Notes: a model not told the origin generated them from the sequence alone. Shown: positions 1-9,752, counted from the first letter of the stretch. The stretch is 64,000 nt of DNA from Prauserella marina (GCF_002240355.1 NZ_CP016353.1:1786501-1850500); one strand, 5' to 3'. Numbers and translations: made by a program.

Positions 1-75
1 CAGCACTTCCACGATGCGCCGCCGGGTCGGGTCGCCGAGTGCGTCCATGACGTCCACGCCCAGAGCGTAAGTCAT
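1..75 (-). CDS. ArsR-family transcriptional regulator, N-terminus only (runs off window)
   Basis: Only the first 25 codons are present, reading leftward from an ATG at 75 and continuing beyond the window edge. They include the string ALGDPTRRRIVEVL, which is the usual opening of an ArsR/SmtB winged-helix repressor just before the DNA-binding helices. It is divergent from the ABC transporter operon that starts at 294, so it is a good candidate for that operon's regulator. A perfect 10-bp palindrome lies 2 nt upstream of its start codon. The effector cannot be guessed because the sensing part is missing. Confidence 0.7.
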   Translation of the reverse strand, partial: MTYALGVDVMDALGDPTRRRIVEVL

Positions 76-77
76 TC

Positions 78-87
78 CTTACGTAAG
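78..87. promoter_or_regulatory. Candidate ArsR operator (perfect palindrome CTTACGTAAG)
   Basis: CTTACGTAAG is a perfect inverted repeat immediately upstream of the truncated ArsR gene. A second site with the same TACGTA core (CTACGTAG, near 195-204) lies further into the divergent intergenic region, in front of the ABC operon promoter. Two similar palindromes between divergent genes fit an autoregulated repressor. This is inference from position and symmetry. Confidence 0.45.
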
Positions 88-235
88 CGAAAGCTTAAAG
101 AAGCACGCCAGCGACCTCGGGGGCCGGTGATTCGCGAGTGGTGACAGACTGAACGACGGGCGCTACTACTCCATTTGCGCCGCTCAGGGCCTTGCTACTA
201 CGTAGCGTAATTTTTTACTCGCGGGAAACTTCATC

Positions 236-264
236 TTGACGGGTGTCATGCGTCACTCTACTTT
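236..264 (+). promoter_or_regulatory. Predicted promoter of the sugar ABC operon
   Basis: TTGACG at 236-241 and TACTTT at 259-264 are separated by 17 bp, a good match to a vegetative actinobacterial promoter. Transcription would start near 271, about 23 nt before the GTG at 294. The sites around 78 and 195 lie upstream of it. Confidence 0.45.
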
Positions 265-293
265 TGCATGTCACAGGATGAAGTGGGGCTGAT

Positions 294-1838
294 GTGGATA
301 TAAGTCTGCATGCGGCGAGCGCTGACGAGGCTGGCGGACCCCTGCTCGCGATGCGGGGAATCGTCAAGCTCTTCCCCGGCGTTCGCGCGCTCGACGGCGT
401 CGACCTCGACGTGCGCGCCGGGGAGGTGCACTGCCTGCTCGGGCAGAACGGCGCGGGGAAATCGACGCTGATCAAGACTTTGGCCGGTGCGCACCAGCCC
501 GACGCGGGCGACATCGTGTGGCAGGGCCGGTCCGTGTCGCTCAGCTCGCCCGTCGCCGCGCTCAAACGCGGTATCGCCACCATGTACCAGGAACTCGACC
601 TGATCCCGACCCTTTCGGTCGCGGAGAACATCTTCCTCGGTCACGAGCACTCCCGGTTCGGCTTCACCAGGCCCGCGGCGACGCGCGCCCGCGCCGCCGC
701 CCTGCTCGACCGGCTCGGCCACGCGGAGATCTCCGCCGACACCGAGGTCGGCAAGCTCTCGGCGGCGGGCCAGCAGCTCGTCTCGATGGCGAGAGCGCTG
801 GCCCACGACGCGAAGCTCATCGTCGCCGACGAACCGACGGCCGCGCTCGCGAGCGACGAGGTCGACAACCTGTTCCGCATCATCGGCGAACTGACCGACG
901 AGGGTGTCGCCGTCGTCTACATCTCCCACCGGCTCGAAGAGATCCGCCGCATCGGGCACCGCGTCACCGTCATCAAGGACGGCCGCACCGTCGCGGCGAA
1001 CCTCGACGCGGCAGGCAGTCCCACCTCCGATCTCGTCGACCTCATGGCCGGCCGCAAGGTGCAGACCGCGTTCCGCGAGGCGGGCGAGGCCAAGGTCGAG
1101 TTCGGCGACGTCGTGCTCGACGTGCAAGGGCTCGGCAGGCGCGACGAGTTCTCCGACGTCACCTTCTCGGTGAGGGCGGGGGAGATCGTCGGGCTCGCCG
1201 GGCTCGTCGGGGCAGGCCGCAGCGAGGTACTGGAAACGGTGTTCGGCGCGCGCAAGGCCGACGCGGGAACGGTGACGGTCGGCGGAAAGACGCTACGTGC
1301 GGGAAGCGTGTCCTCCGCCGTCAAGGCAGGGGTCGGGCTCGCCCCCGAGGAACGCAAGAGCCAGGGCCTGTTGCTTGACATGTCCGTGACTCACAACGTG
1401 ACGCTGGCCAGTCTCGGCGAGTACAGCACCGCGGGTTTCTCGCAGCGGGGAAGGGAGGTCCGCGACTCACGATCCACTTTGGAGCGACTTGACCTTCGTC
1501 CTGCCGACCCCCGGCGCATCGTGCGCACGCTCTCCGGTGGCAACCAGCAGAAAGCCGTCGTCGCCCGCTGGCTCGTGCACGGCTGCAAGGTGCTGTTGCT
1601 CGACGAACCGACGCGTGGCGTCGACGTCGGCGCGAGGGCGGAACTGTACCGGCTGATTCACGAACTGGCCGAAAGCGGTGTCGCCATCGTGCTCGTATCA
1701 AGCGAAATTCCCGAGGTGCTCGGTCTCTCCGACCGCGTGCTCGTGCTCAGGGACGGCAAGGTACTGGCCGACCGCCGCGCGAGCGAGCTGAGCGAGGCAG
1801 GCGTACTCGACATGGTTATGGAAGGAAGTGCGGCGTGA
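294..1838 (+). CDS. Sugar ABC transporter ATP-binding protein (RbsA/MglA type, two ABC domains)
   Basis: This is the cytoplasmic ATPase of a carbohydrate importer, 514 residues, which is normal for the RbsA/MglA/XylG family of fused double-ABC proteins. The first Walker A is GQNGAGKST near residues 50-58, with Walker B-like LIVADEPTAAL. The second half carries the signature LSGGNQQK and LLLDEPTRGVDVGA. The first-half signature LSAAGQQL is degenerate, as is common in this family. The GTG start at 294 is used because an ATG two bases earlier hits a stop at once. It overlaps the permease start by 4 nt. The substrate is not evident from sequence; a sugar or cyclitol fits the context. Confidence 0.93.
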   Translation: MDISLHAASADEAGGPLLAMRGIVKLFPGVRALDGVDLDVRAGEVHCLLGQNGAGKSTLIKTLAGAHQPDAGDIVWQGRSVSLSSPVAALKRGIATMYQELDLIPTLSVAENIFLGHEHSRFGFTRPAATRARAAALLDRLGHAEISADTEVGKLSAAGQQLVSMARALAHDAKLIVADEPTAALASDEVDNLFRIIGELTDEGVAVVYISHRLEEIRRIGHRVTVIKDGRTVAANLDAAGSPTSDLVDLMAGRKVQTAFREAGEAKVEFGDVVLDVQGLGRRDEFSDVTFSVRAGEIVGLAGLVGAGRSEVLETVFGARKADAGTVTVGGKTLRAGSVSSAVKAGVGLAPEERKSQGLLLDMSVTHNVTLASLGEYSTAGFSQRGREVRDSRSTLERLDLRPADPRRIVRTLSGGNQQKAVVARWLVHGCKVLLLDEPTRGVDVGARAELYRLIHELAESGVAIVLVSSEIPEVLGLSDRVLVLRDGKVLADRRASELSEAGVLDMVMEGSAA

Positions 1839-2881
1839 CCAAGGCTCTCGACCGGTCGCCGGTGAGCCCGGCCGAGGAGGGAGGGAAGCGCCGTTCGTTC
1901 CCCGTCGACGTGCGCTTGCTCGGCCTCGGCGGGGTGCTGCTTTTGCTGTGCCTCATCGGTTTCATCACCCAGCCCGACACGTTTTTGACGCAGGAGAACA
2001 TCTCCACGATGTTGCGGCTGGCCGCCGCCATCGGCGTCGTCAGCGTCGGCATGACCTTCGTCATCATCGCGGGCGGTATCGACCTTTCCGTCGGCTCCAT
2101 GGTCGCGCTTTCCAGCGTGTGGATGACGACACTCGCGACCCAGTCCTACGGCCCGGTCGTCATGGTGCTGTGCGCGCTGCTCGTCGGGCTCGGCTGCGGG
2201 CTCGTCAACGGCGTGCTCGTCTCCTACGGCAAGGTCGTGCCCTTCATCATGACGCTGGCGATGATGGCCTCTGCCAAGGGACTCGCGGAACGGCTGAGCG
2301 GCAGGCGCACCCAGGTGGTGACCGAGAGCGGGTTCACGAGCTTCTTCCGCGCCTCGTTCCTCGGTATCCCGGTGCTGGTGATCATGCTGGCAATGGTGTT
2401 CGTCGTGGGCTGGATCGTGCTCAACCGCACCACGTTCGGCAGGCGGACCTACGCGATCGGCGGCAACAGCGAGGCCGCGCGGCTTTCCGGCATCAACGTC
2501 AAGCTGCACACCGCGCTCGTGTACGGCATCAGCGGCCTGTGCTGCGGCATCGCGGCCACGATGGTCGTCGCGCGCACCACGTCGGGCGCCTCGACGAACG
2601 GTCTCTTCTACGAACTCGACGCGATCGCGGCCGTCGTCATCGGAGGAACCCTGCTGTCAGGGGGAAGGGGCAGCCTCATCGGCACGCTCATCGGCGTGCT
2701 GATCTTCACCGTTTTGAACAGCATCTTCACCCAGAACAACCTCGACACCGACATCCAGAACATCGCCAAGGGCGCGATCATCGTAGGTGCCGTGCTGTTG
2801 CAGCACACGGCGCGGCAGCGCAAGGGAAAGCCGAGAGCACCGTCCGAACCCGACACCCAACCGACCGGGAGCCAGTCATGA
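1835..2881 (+). CDS. Sugar ABC transporter permease (RbsC family)
   Basis: A 348-residue integral membrane protein with about ten hydrophobic segments and the family-typical stretches VGMTFVIIAGGIDLSVGSMVAL and AIGGNSEAARLSGINV, as in RbsC/XylH permeases. It forms the membrane channel for the ATPase encoded just upstream, with which it overlaps by GTGA, and its stop overlaps the ATG of the binding protein. The short charged N-terminus before the first membrane segment and the proline-rich tail are unremarkable. The start at the overlapping GTG is the only one consistent with coupling. Confidence 0.92.
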   Translation: MTKALDRSPVSPAEEGGKRRSFPVDVRLLGLGGVLLLLCLIGFITQPDTFLTQENISTMLRLAAAIGVVSVGMTFVIIAGGIDLSVGSMVALSSVWMTTLATQSYGPVVMVLCALLVGLGCGLVNGVLVSYGKVVPFIMTLAMMASAKGLAERLSGRRTQVVTESGFTSFFRASFLGIPVLVIMLAMVFVVGWIVLNRTTFGRRTYAIGGNSEAARLSGINVKLHTALVYGISGLCCGIAATMVVARTTSGASTNGLFYELDAIAAVVIGGTLLSGGRGSLIGTLIGVLIFTVLNSIFTQNNLDTDIQNIAKGAIIVGAVLLQHTARQRKGKPRAPSEPDTQPTGSQS

Positions 2882-3933
2882 CGAGAACCAATTTAGCCCG
2901 ACGTGGATTCCTCTTCGGCGCGGCAGGGCTCGGCGCGGGTGCCGTGCTCGTCGGCTGTACGTCCAACGAACCGGAAGCACAGAACACGCCGCAGCAGGCA
3001 GGCAACGGGCAGGGCGCCAACTCGGAACCGGGGCAGCCGGTGACCATCGGCTTCTCGGCACCGGCGGCCGACCACGGCTGGATGGCGGCCATGACCATCA
3101 ACGCCAGGGCTTCGGCGGAGCAGTTCTCCGACGTCACGCTGAACGCGACGGAGGGAACCAACGACGTCAACCAGCAGATCGCGCAGGTGGAACAGCTCAT
3201 CAACGCCGGTGTCGACGTGCTGGTGATCCTGCCGTTCGACGGCAAGGCACTGACGTCGGCCGGCAGGCAGGCCATGGACGCCGGTATTCCCGTGGTCAAC
3301 GTCGACCGCGTTTTCGACACGCCGCTGGCCTACCGGACCTGGATCGGCGGTGACAACTACCGTATGGGCGTCAACGCGGGCAACTACATCGCCACCGAGC
3401 TGAAACGGCAGAACGTGAACAATCCCGTCATCGGTGAGGTCGCCGGGATCGACTCGCTGCCGTTGACCCAGGAACGCAGTCAGGGATTCAAGGACGCGCT
3501 GGAACAACAAGGCTTCAGCGTGGGCCCGAGGGTCGCCGCGGAGTTCACCCCGGAATCGGGAGAGCGGCAGACCTCGAACCTGTTGCAGGGCGCGCAAAAC
3601 CTGCACGCGCTGTGGAACCACGACGACGACCAGGGCGTCGGGGTCGTCGCGGCGATCGAGAGTTCCGGCCGCAGCGATTTCTTCATGGTCGGCGGTGCCG
3701 GTTCGCGCAACATGATGACACTGATCAAAGAGGACTCCGGCCCGGTGAAGGCGACCGTGCTCTACAGCCCTTCGATGGCCTCCTCCGCCATCGCGATGGC
3801 CAGGCTGCTCGGCCAGGACAAGGGACTCGCCGATCTCGCGGAACACGAAATCCCGGCCGAGGTCACGACCTACTCGGCCGTGGTGACGAAGGAGAATGTG
3901 GATTCCTATATGGACGTCGGGTTCGACTCGTGA
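2878..3933 (+). CDS. Sugar-binding lipoprotein of the ABC importer (periplasmic-binding-protein-like, type I)
   Basis: A 351-residue extracellular solute-binding protein. The N-terminus contains a twin-arginine motif (ARRGFLFG) followed by a lipobox LVGC, so it is probably a Tat-exported lipoprotein anchored outside the membrane. The mature part has the ribose/galactose-binding hallmark NAGVDVLVILPFDGKAL and GIPVVNVDR. The ATG at 2878 overlaps the permease stop. Codon 6 is the rare leucine codon TTA (2893-2895). The ligand is unknown; the family binds free monosaccharides and cyclitols, which suits the downstream sugar-modifying enzymes. Confidence 0.92.
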   Translation: MTRTNLARRGFLFGAAGLGAGAVLVGCTSNEPEAQNTPQQAGNGQGANSEPGQPVTIGFSAPAADHGWMAAMTINARASAEQFSDVTLNATEGTNDVNQQIAQVEQLINAGVDVLVILPFDGKALTSAGRQAMDAGIPVVNVDRVFDTPLAYRTWIGGDNYRMGVNAGNYIATELKRQNVNNPVIGEVAGIDSLPLTQERSQGFKDALEQQGFSVGPRVAAEFTPESGERQTSNLLQGAQNLHALWNHDDDQGVGVVAAIESSGRSDFFMVGGAGSRNMMTLIKEDSGPVKATVLYSPSMASSAIAMARLLGQDKGLADLAEHEIPAEVTTYSAVVTKENVDSYMDVGFDS

Positions 3934-5111
3934 CGGAAGGCACTTCGAACGAACATCAGGTCCAGCCGCCTTCCGGGCTGGGCGTTGCCATGGTCGGGCA
4001 CGCGTTCATGGGAGCCGTGCACTCGCAGGCGTGGCGTAACGTGCACCGTTTCTTCGATCTCCCGCTCACCCCGCGCATGGTGGCACTCGGCGGCCGTGAC
4101 GCGCAGCGGGTGAAGGAGGCGGCGGGCCGGTTCGGCTGGTCGTCGGTGGAGACCGACTGGCGGGCACTGATCGAGCGCGACGACGTCGACCTCGTCGACA
4201 TCTGCACGCCCGGCGACACCCATGCCGAGATCGCCATCGCCGCGCTGAACGCGGGAAAGCATGTGCTGTGCGAGAAACCGCTCGCCAACACGGTCGCCGA
4301 GGCCGAGCGCATGACGGAGGCGGCAGAGCGCGCGCGGGCGAACGGCGTCTACTCCATGGTCGCCTTCAACTACCGGAGGGTGCCCGCGCTGGCACTGGCG
4401 AGGAAACTCGTCGAGGAGGGCAGGATCGGCGAGGTGCGGCACGTGCGCGCGGTGTACCTCCAGGACTGGCTCGCCGACGAGGACGCTCCGATGACCTGGC
4501 GGCTTCGCAAGGAACAGGCGGGTTCGGGCGCGCTCGGCGACATCGGCGCGCACATCGTCGACGCTACCCAGTTCGTCACCGGTGACGTGCTCACCGGTGT
4601 CGCGGGCTTCACGCACACCTTCGTGCCGAGGCGGCCGGGCCCCGGCGGTACCGAGGAGCCGGTGACCGTCGACGACTGCGCAGTGTTCACCGGCCGGTTC
4701 GCCTCCGGCGCGGTGGCGACCTTCGAAGCCACCCGTTACGCGCTGGGCAGGAAGAACGCCATGCGCATCGAGATCAACGGATCGCGAGGAAGCCTTTCCT
4801 TCGATTTCGAGGCCATGAACGACCTGTGGTTCTACGACGCGGAAGAACCCGGTGCCACGGCGGGATTCCGGCGCATCGTCGTCACCGAGGCCGACCACCC
4901 CTACCTCAAGGCGTGGTGGCCGCCTGGACATCTGCTGGGTTATGAGCACACCTTCACCCACGAGATCGCCGATCTGCTGACGGCGATCGGCACGAAAACC
5001 GCACCACAACCGAGTTTCGCCGACGGACTGCGCGTGCAGCGCGTGCTGGCGGCGGTCGAGCGCAGCGCTGCCGAGGGTACGCGCTGGGAGCAGGTGGACA
5101 GCACGACCTAA
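3930..5111 (+). CDS. Gfo/Idh/MocA family oxidoreductase
   Basis: A 393-residue NAD(P)-dependent dehydrogenase. The N-terminal Rossmann region reads GVAMVGHAFMG, followed by the family marker EKPLANTVAEAE and the substrate-binding half with the GDIGAHIVD motif. Members oxidise sugars or inositols, often at C3 of a glycoside. The GTG at 3930 overlaps the binding-protein stop, placing it in the same operon, and an inframe start further upstream would run through the preceding gene. With the ThuA/DUF1080 protein next door it could supply a 3-keto sugar step; the exact substrate is unproven. Confidence 0.9.
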   Translation: MTEGTSNEHQVQPPSGLGVAMVGHAFMGAVHSQAWRNVHRFFDLPLTPRMVALGGRDAQRVKEAAGRFGWSSVETDWRALIERDDVDLVDICTPGDTHAEIAIAALNAGKHVLCEKPLANTVAEAERMTEAAERARANGVYSMVAFNYRRVPALALARKLVEEGRIGEVRHVRAVYLQDWLADEDAPMTWRLRKEQAGSGALGDIGAHIVDATQFVTGDVLTGVAGFTHTFVPRRPGPGGTEEPVTVDDCAVFTGRFASGAVATFEATRYALGRKNAMRIEINGSRGSLSFDFEAMNDLWFYDAEEPGATAGFRRIVVTEADHPYLKAWWPPGHLLGYEHTFTHEIADLLTAIGTKTAPQPSFADGLRVQRVLAAVERSAAEGTRWEQVDSTT

Positions 5112-5144
5112 TTCCCCACCGGTCGAACAAGGAGAAAGGTACCA

Positions 5145-8100
5145 GTGCGACGAAGCAGTAGTACCACACCACGGAAAAGCTCTCCTCGATATCGATGGCG
5201 TTTAGGCGCGGCGGCGTTGGCACTGTGCACCGGTTTCGGTGGTGCCGGTGTCAGCGCCGCCGCGCAGCAGAAGCAAGCACCGGAAACCCAACCAGAGCAA
5301 GAAGAAGCCGCCGTCTTGGTGTTCTCCAAGACCGCGGGTTTCCGGCATGATTCGATACCAGCGGGTATCGAGGCGATTACGCAACTGGGGGCCGAAGGCG
5401 GATTCACCGTCGAGGCAACCGAAGACGCGACGGCGTTCACCGACGACAACCTCGCCCGCTTCGACGCGGTGGTGTGGTTGTCCACGACTGGGGACGTGCT
5501 CGATGACGAGCAGCAAGGCGCTTTCGAACGCTATGTCGCCGGGGGTGGCGGCTACGCCGGGGTGCACGCGGCTTCGGACACCGAATACGAATGGCCGTGG
5601 TACGGCGATCTCGTGGGTGCCTATTTCGATTCTCACCCGCACATCCAAGAGGCGACCGTCGCCGTCGAGGACGGCGAGCATCCCTCGACGCAGGGGCTTC
5701 CGCAGGAGTGGACCCGCACCGACGAGTGGTACAACTACCGCGACAACCCGCGCCAGGACGTGCACGTGCTCGCGTCTCTCGACGAAGCGAGCTACGACCC
5801 CGGAAACGGCGCGATGGGCGACCATCCGATCGCCTGGTGTCACGAGAACAGCGGTGGCAGGGCCTGGTACACCGGTGGCGGGCACACCGTCGAATCCTTC
5901 GCCGAAACCGAGTTCCTGCAACACCTTTCCGGCGGGATCCGGTACGCGGCCGGACTGGCCGACGGAGATTGCCAGCCGCCCGACGACAACGGCGGCGTGC
6001 CTTCCGATGACGACTTCGACCAGATCACCCTCGCCAAGGGCGAGCAGGTCACCGGGGAGCCGATCGCGATCGCCGTACTGCCGGACCGCAGGGTGCTGCA
6101 CACCTCCCGCGACGGAAGGGTGTTCCTGACGACTCCCGAGGCGACGACGACGGTCGCCGCGACGATCCCGGTGTACAACCACGACGAGGACGGGTTGCAG
6201 GGAATCGCGGTCGACCCCGGCTTCGAAGACAACAGGTGGGTCTACCTCTACTACGCGCCCCCGCTCGACACCCCGCAGGGAGACGCGCCGGAGAACGGAA
6301 CCGAGGCGGATTTCGCGCCGTTCAAGGGATACAACCAGCTCTCCAGGTACCAGCTGACCGAAGAGGGCACGCTCGACCTCGACAGTGAACAGCAGATCAT
6401 GCGGGTCGACGCGGAGAGGGGGATCTGCTGCCACGCCGGTGGCGAGATCGACTTCGACGCCGAAGGAAACCTGTTGCTGTCCACAGGGGACGACACGAAC
6501 CCCTTCGCCTCCGACGGGTACACGCCCATCGACGAGCGAGCCGACCGCAACCCGGTCTTCGACGGGCAGCGCAGTTCCGCCAACACCAACGACCTGCGCG
6601 GAAAGTTGTTGCGCATCAAGGTCGGCGAGGACGGCGGTTACACGATCCCCGAGGGAAACCTCTTCGCGGAGGGAACGGACAAGACGAGGCCGGAGATCTA
6701 CGCGATGGGCTTCCGGAACCCGTTCCGGTTCGCCGTCGACAAGGAGACCGGCTGGATCTACCTCGGTGACTACGGTCCGGATGCCGGCTCGGCCAACCCG
6801 AACAGGGGGCCTGGCGGCATGGTCGAGTTCAACCTGATCAAGGAGCCGGGCAACTTCGGCTGGCCGTACTGTGTCGGCGACAACGTGGCGTACAACGACT
6901 ACGACTTCGCGACCGGCGCCTCGGGCGAGTTGTTCGACTGCGCGGCACCGAAGAACGAGAGCCCGCACAACACCGGGCTCGTCGACCTTCCGCCCGCGCA
7001 ACCGGCGTGGATTCCCTACGACGGCGGTTCGGTGCCCGAGTTCGGAACCGGTGGCGAGTCGCCCATGGGCGGCCCCGTCTACCGGTTCGATCCCGAACTC
7101 GACTCGCTGACGAAGTTCCCCGAGTACTACGACGGCAAGAACTTCGCCTACGAGTGGGATCGCGGCTGGATCAAGGAGATCACCGTCGGTCCTGACGGCG
7201 AACGGGGCGACATCGCGCCGTTCTTCGACTCGATGACCCTGACCAGGCCGATGAACATCGAGTTCGGTCCGGACGGTTCGCTCTACGTGCTGGACTACGG
7301 CAGCGGGTACTTCGGAGGCGCGGCCGACTCGGCCGTCTACCGCATCGACTACACCAAGGGTAACCGGACTCCGCAGGTGCAGCTCAGCGCCGACACGACG
7401 TCGGGGCCCGGTCCGCTTGAGGTCACCTTCGATCCCTCGGGTACCACCGATCCCGACGGGGACGAGCTGAGCTACGAGTGGGACTTCGACGGTGACGGGA
7501 CGACCGACTCCACCGAAGCGGGGCCCGTGACCCACACCTACGGTGAGAACGGCCAGTATCAGGCCAGGCTCGCCGTGACAGACGAAACCGGGCTCACCGG
7601 CGCGGCGAGCGTGACGATCACCGTCGGCAACACCGAACCGGCCGTGACACTGGAAACTCCGGTCAACGGCGGCTTCTTCGGTTTCGGTGACTCGGTGCCC
7701 TTCAAGGTCACCGTAACCGATCCGGAAGACGGTGAGATCGACTGTTCCAAGGTGACGGTCGAGTACATCCTCGGTCACGACAACCACGGTCACCCGCTGT
7801 CGAGGGCGACCGGCTGTGAGGGAGTCATCAGCACTCCCGCCGACGAGGGACACGGTCTCGACGCCGACATCTTCGGCATCATCGACGCCAGCTACACCGA
7901 CAACGGTGCCGAGGGTGTTCCCGCGCTGACCGGCTCGGACCAGAACATCCTGCAACCCAAGCTGAAGCAGGCCGAGTTCTTCAGCGACCACAATGGAGTT
8001 CAGGTGGTCGAAGGGGACGGCGCGAGCGGAGGCAAGCGCGTCGGCTACATCGACGACGGTGACTGGATCGAGTTCGATCCGGCCAACCTCAGCGGAATCG

Positions 8101-9752
8101 AGGCCGTCGGCTACCGGGTGTCCTCCGGTGGCGCGGGAGGCCAGATCGAGTTGCGTTCCGGCGCTCCCGACGGTCCGGTACTGCACACGGTCGACGTCGC
8201 CAACACCGGAAGCTTCGACGACTATGTCGACCTCGATCCGGTTGCGGTGACCGATCCCGGCGGCACGCAGCCGTTGTACCTGGTGTTCAAGGGAACCGGT
8301 GTCGGTGGTCTGTTCGATGTGGACGCGGTGAACTTCGCGGGCAGCGGGGTCGCCGAGCCGGGGACGCCACCGTCGTGCGAGCCAGGGCAGCCGCAGGAGG
8401 GCTACTCCATGCTCTTCGACGGCACCGAGGACAGCATGGCGAGCTGGAACCAGGCGGGCCCTGGCTCCTTCGAGTTCCAGGACGACTGCACCATCCGCTC
8501 TACCGGGGGGATGGGGCTGTACTGGTTCGAGCAGGAGTTCTCCGCCTACAGTCTCAAGCTGGACTGGAAGATGGCCGGAGACGACAACTCCGGTGTGTTC
8601 GTCGGGTTCCCCGATCCCGGTGACGATCCGTGGGTCGCGGTGAACGAGGGCTACGAGATCCAGATCGACGCCACCGACGCCGACGACCGCACGACCGGCT
8701 CGATCTACACCTTCCAGTCGGCCGACATCGAGGCGAGGGACGCCGCGCTCAACCCGCCGGGAGAGTGGAACGCCTACGAGATCGTGGTACAGGGCCAGAC
8801 CATCAAGGTCTACCTCAACGACGTGCTGATCAACGACTTCGTCAGCACCGACCCCGCGAGGGACCTCACCAACGGTTTCGTCGGTATCCAGAACCACGGC
8901 GATGGTGACGACGTGTCGTTCAGGAACATCCAGATCAAGGAACTGGATGTGACGCCGCCGGTCACCGAGGCTTCGTTCAGCGAGCCGGGAACCGGTGGCT
9001 GGCACCAGGGCGAGGTCCCGGTGACGCTGGAGGCCACCGACGAGGGCTCCGGTGTCGAGCGGATCGAATGGCGGCTTGGGGACGGCGAGTGGACGACCTA
9101 CTCGGAGCCGGTGGTGATCAGCGGCGACGGTGAGCACAGCCTGCTCTACCGGGCGGTCGACGTCGCGGGCAACGTGGAGGCCGACAAGGCAGCCACCGTC
9201 AGCATCGACGGCACGAAGCCGACGGTGATGGTGGCCGGTGTCGCCGAGGGCAGGGTGTACGGCGACGCGAGCGACCTCGTCGTGTCGTGGCTGGCAGGTG
9301 ACGCGACCTCGGGGATCGCGCGACAGTCAGCATCGCTCGACGGTGAACCGGTCGCCTCGGGCACGGTGGTGCCGCTGCACCAGCTGCCGCTCGGGTTGCA
9401 CTCGCTGAACGTCACCGCGACCGACAACGCGGGCAACACCGCCGAGCAGACGGTGGCGTTCGCGTCCACGACGTCGTTGCGGGACATCGGTCAGCTCGTC
9501 GACCGGTTCAGGGCGAGCAACCGGCTCTCGCTGCCCGACTACGTTTCGTTGTCCTCGCAGGTCGCCAAGATTCGCAAGGCGGAGGCGAACGGCAACGACG
9601 TCAAGGCGGTGAAGGAGCTCAGGAAGTTCGCCGACGCGGCGGGCGAGATCAGCGATCAGGGCGTCGCGAGCACCCTCGTGCGCGACGCGCGGGCCGTGAT
9701 CGAACACATCGAAGGGGTGGCGCCGCTACGGTTGGCGTCCAACGGGAGTTAG
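5145..9752 (+). CDS. Secreted multidomain ThuA / GSDH-like / PKD / CBM6 / DUF1080 / FIMAH protein
   Basis: A 1535-residue exported protein. A basic N-terminus and hydrophobic stretch end in SAAA near residue 40, a Sec-type signal. Then follow: a ThuA-like domain (about 50-265; VLVFSKTAGFRHDSI, GGGYAGVHAASD), a sorbosone/glucose-dehydrogenase-like propeller (about 290-735), a PKD domain (about 740-830), a CBM6-like domain (about 930-1070), a DUF1080/3-keto-disaccharide-hydrolase-like domain (about 1085-1265; SMLFDGTEDSMASWNQ), Ig-like segments with GSGVERIEW, and a C-terminal FIMAH helical domain (about 1445-1530). The GTG at 5145 has the ribosome site AAGGAG at 5129. Codon 20 is TTA. It probably binds and processes an oxidised glycan outside the cell. 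Domain borders are estimates. Confidence 0.85.
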   Translation: MRRSSSTTPRKSSPRYRWRLGAAALALCTGFGGAGVSAAAQQKQAPETQPEQEEAAVLVFSKTAGFRHDSIPAGIEAITQLGAEGGFTVEATEDATAFTDDNLARFDAVVWLSTTGDVLDDEQQGAFERYVAGGGGYAGVHAASDTEYEWPWYGDLVGAYFDSHPHIQEATVAVEDGEHPSTQGLPQEWTRTDEWYNYRDNPRQDVHVLASLDEASYDPGNGAMGDHPIAWCHENSGGRAWYTGGGHTVESFAETEFLQHLSGGIRYAAGLADGDCQPPDDNGGVPSDDDFDQITLAKGEQVTGEPIAIAVLPDRRVLHTSRDGRVFLTTPEATTTVAATIPVYNHDEDGLQGIAVDPGFEDNRWVYLYYAPPLDTPQGDAPENGTEADFAPFKGYNQLSRYQLTEEGTLDLDSEQQIMRVDAERGICCHAGGEIDFDAEGNLLLSTGDDTNPFASDGYTPIDERADRNPVFDGQRSSANTNDLRGKLLRIKVGEDGGYTIPEGNLFAEGTDKTRPEIYAMGFRNPFRFAVDKETGWIYLGDYGPDAGSANPNRGPGGMVEFNLIKEPGNFGWPYCVGDNVAYNDYDFATGASGELFDCAAPKNESPHNTGLVDLPPAQPAWIPYDGGSVPEFGTGGESPMGGPVYRFDPELDSLTKFPEYYDGKNFAYEWDRGWIKEITVGPDGERGDIAPFFDSMTLTRPMNIEFGPDGSLYVLDYGSGYFGGAADSAVYRIDYTKGNRTPQVQLSADTTSGPGPLEVTFDPSGTTDPDGDELSYEWDFDGDGTTDSTEAGPVTHTYGENGQYQARLAVTDETGLTGAASVTITVGNTEPAVTLETPVNGGFFGFGDSVPFKVTVTDPEDGEIDCSKVTVEYILGHDNHGHPLSRATGCEGVISTPADEGHGLDADIFGIIDASYTDNGAEGVPALTGSDQNILQPKLKQAEFFSDHNGVQVVEGDGASGGKRVGYIDDGDWIEFDPANLSGIEAVGYRVSSGGAGGQIELRSGAPDGPVLHTVDVANTGSFDDYVDLDPVAVTDPGGTQPLYLVFKGTGVGGLFDVDAVNFAGSGVAEPGTPPSCEPGQPQEGYSMLFDGTEDSMASWNQAGPGSFEFQDDCTIRSTGGMGLYWFEQEFSAYSLKLDWKMAGDDNSGVFVGFPDPGDDPWVAVNEGYEIQIDATDADDRTTGSIYTFQSADIEARDAALNPPGEWNAYEIVVQGQTIKVYLNDVLINDFVSTDPARDLTNGFVGIQNHGDGDDVSFRNIQIKELDVTPPVTEASFSEPGTGGWHQGEVPVTLEATDEGSGVERIEWRLGDGEWTTYSEPVVISGDGEHSLLYRAVDVAGNVEADKAATVSIDGTKPTVMVAGVAEGRVYGDASDLVVSWLAGDATSGIARQSASLDGEPVASGTVVPLHQLPLGLHSLNVTATDNAGNTAEQTVAFASTTSLRDIGQLVDRFRASNRLSLPDYVSLSSQVAKIRKAEANGNDVKAVKELRKFADAAGEISDQGVASTLVRDARAVIEHIEGVAPLRLASNGS

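Noticed and set aside
5202-9137. 1311-codon open frame on the minus strand
   Set aside because: It is the antisense shadow of the multidomain gene. It has no recognisable domain, and its Val/Arg/Gly/Asp-rich composition is what GC-rich third positions give.
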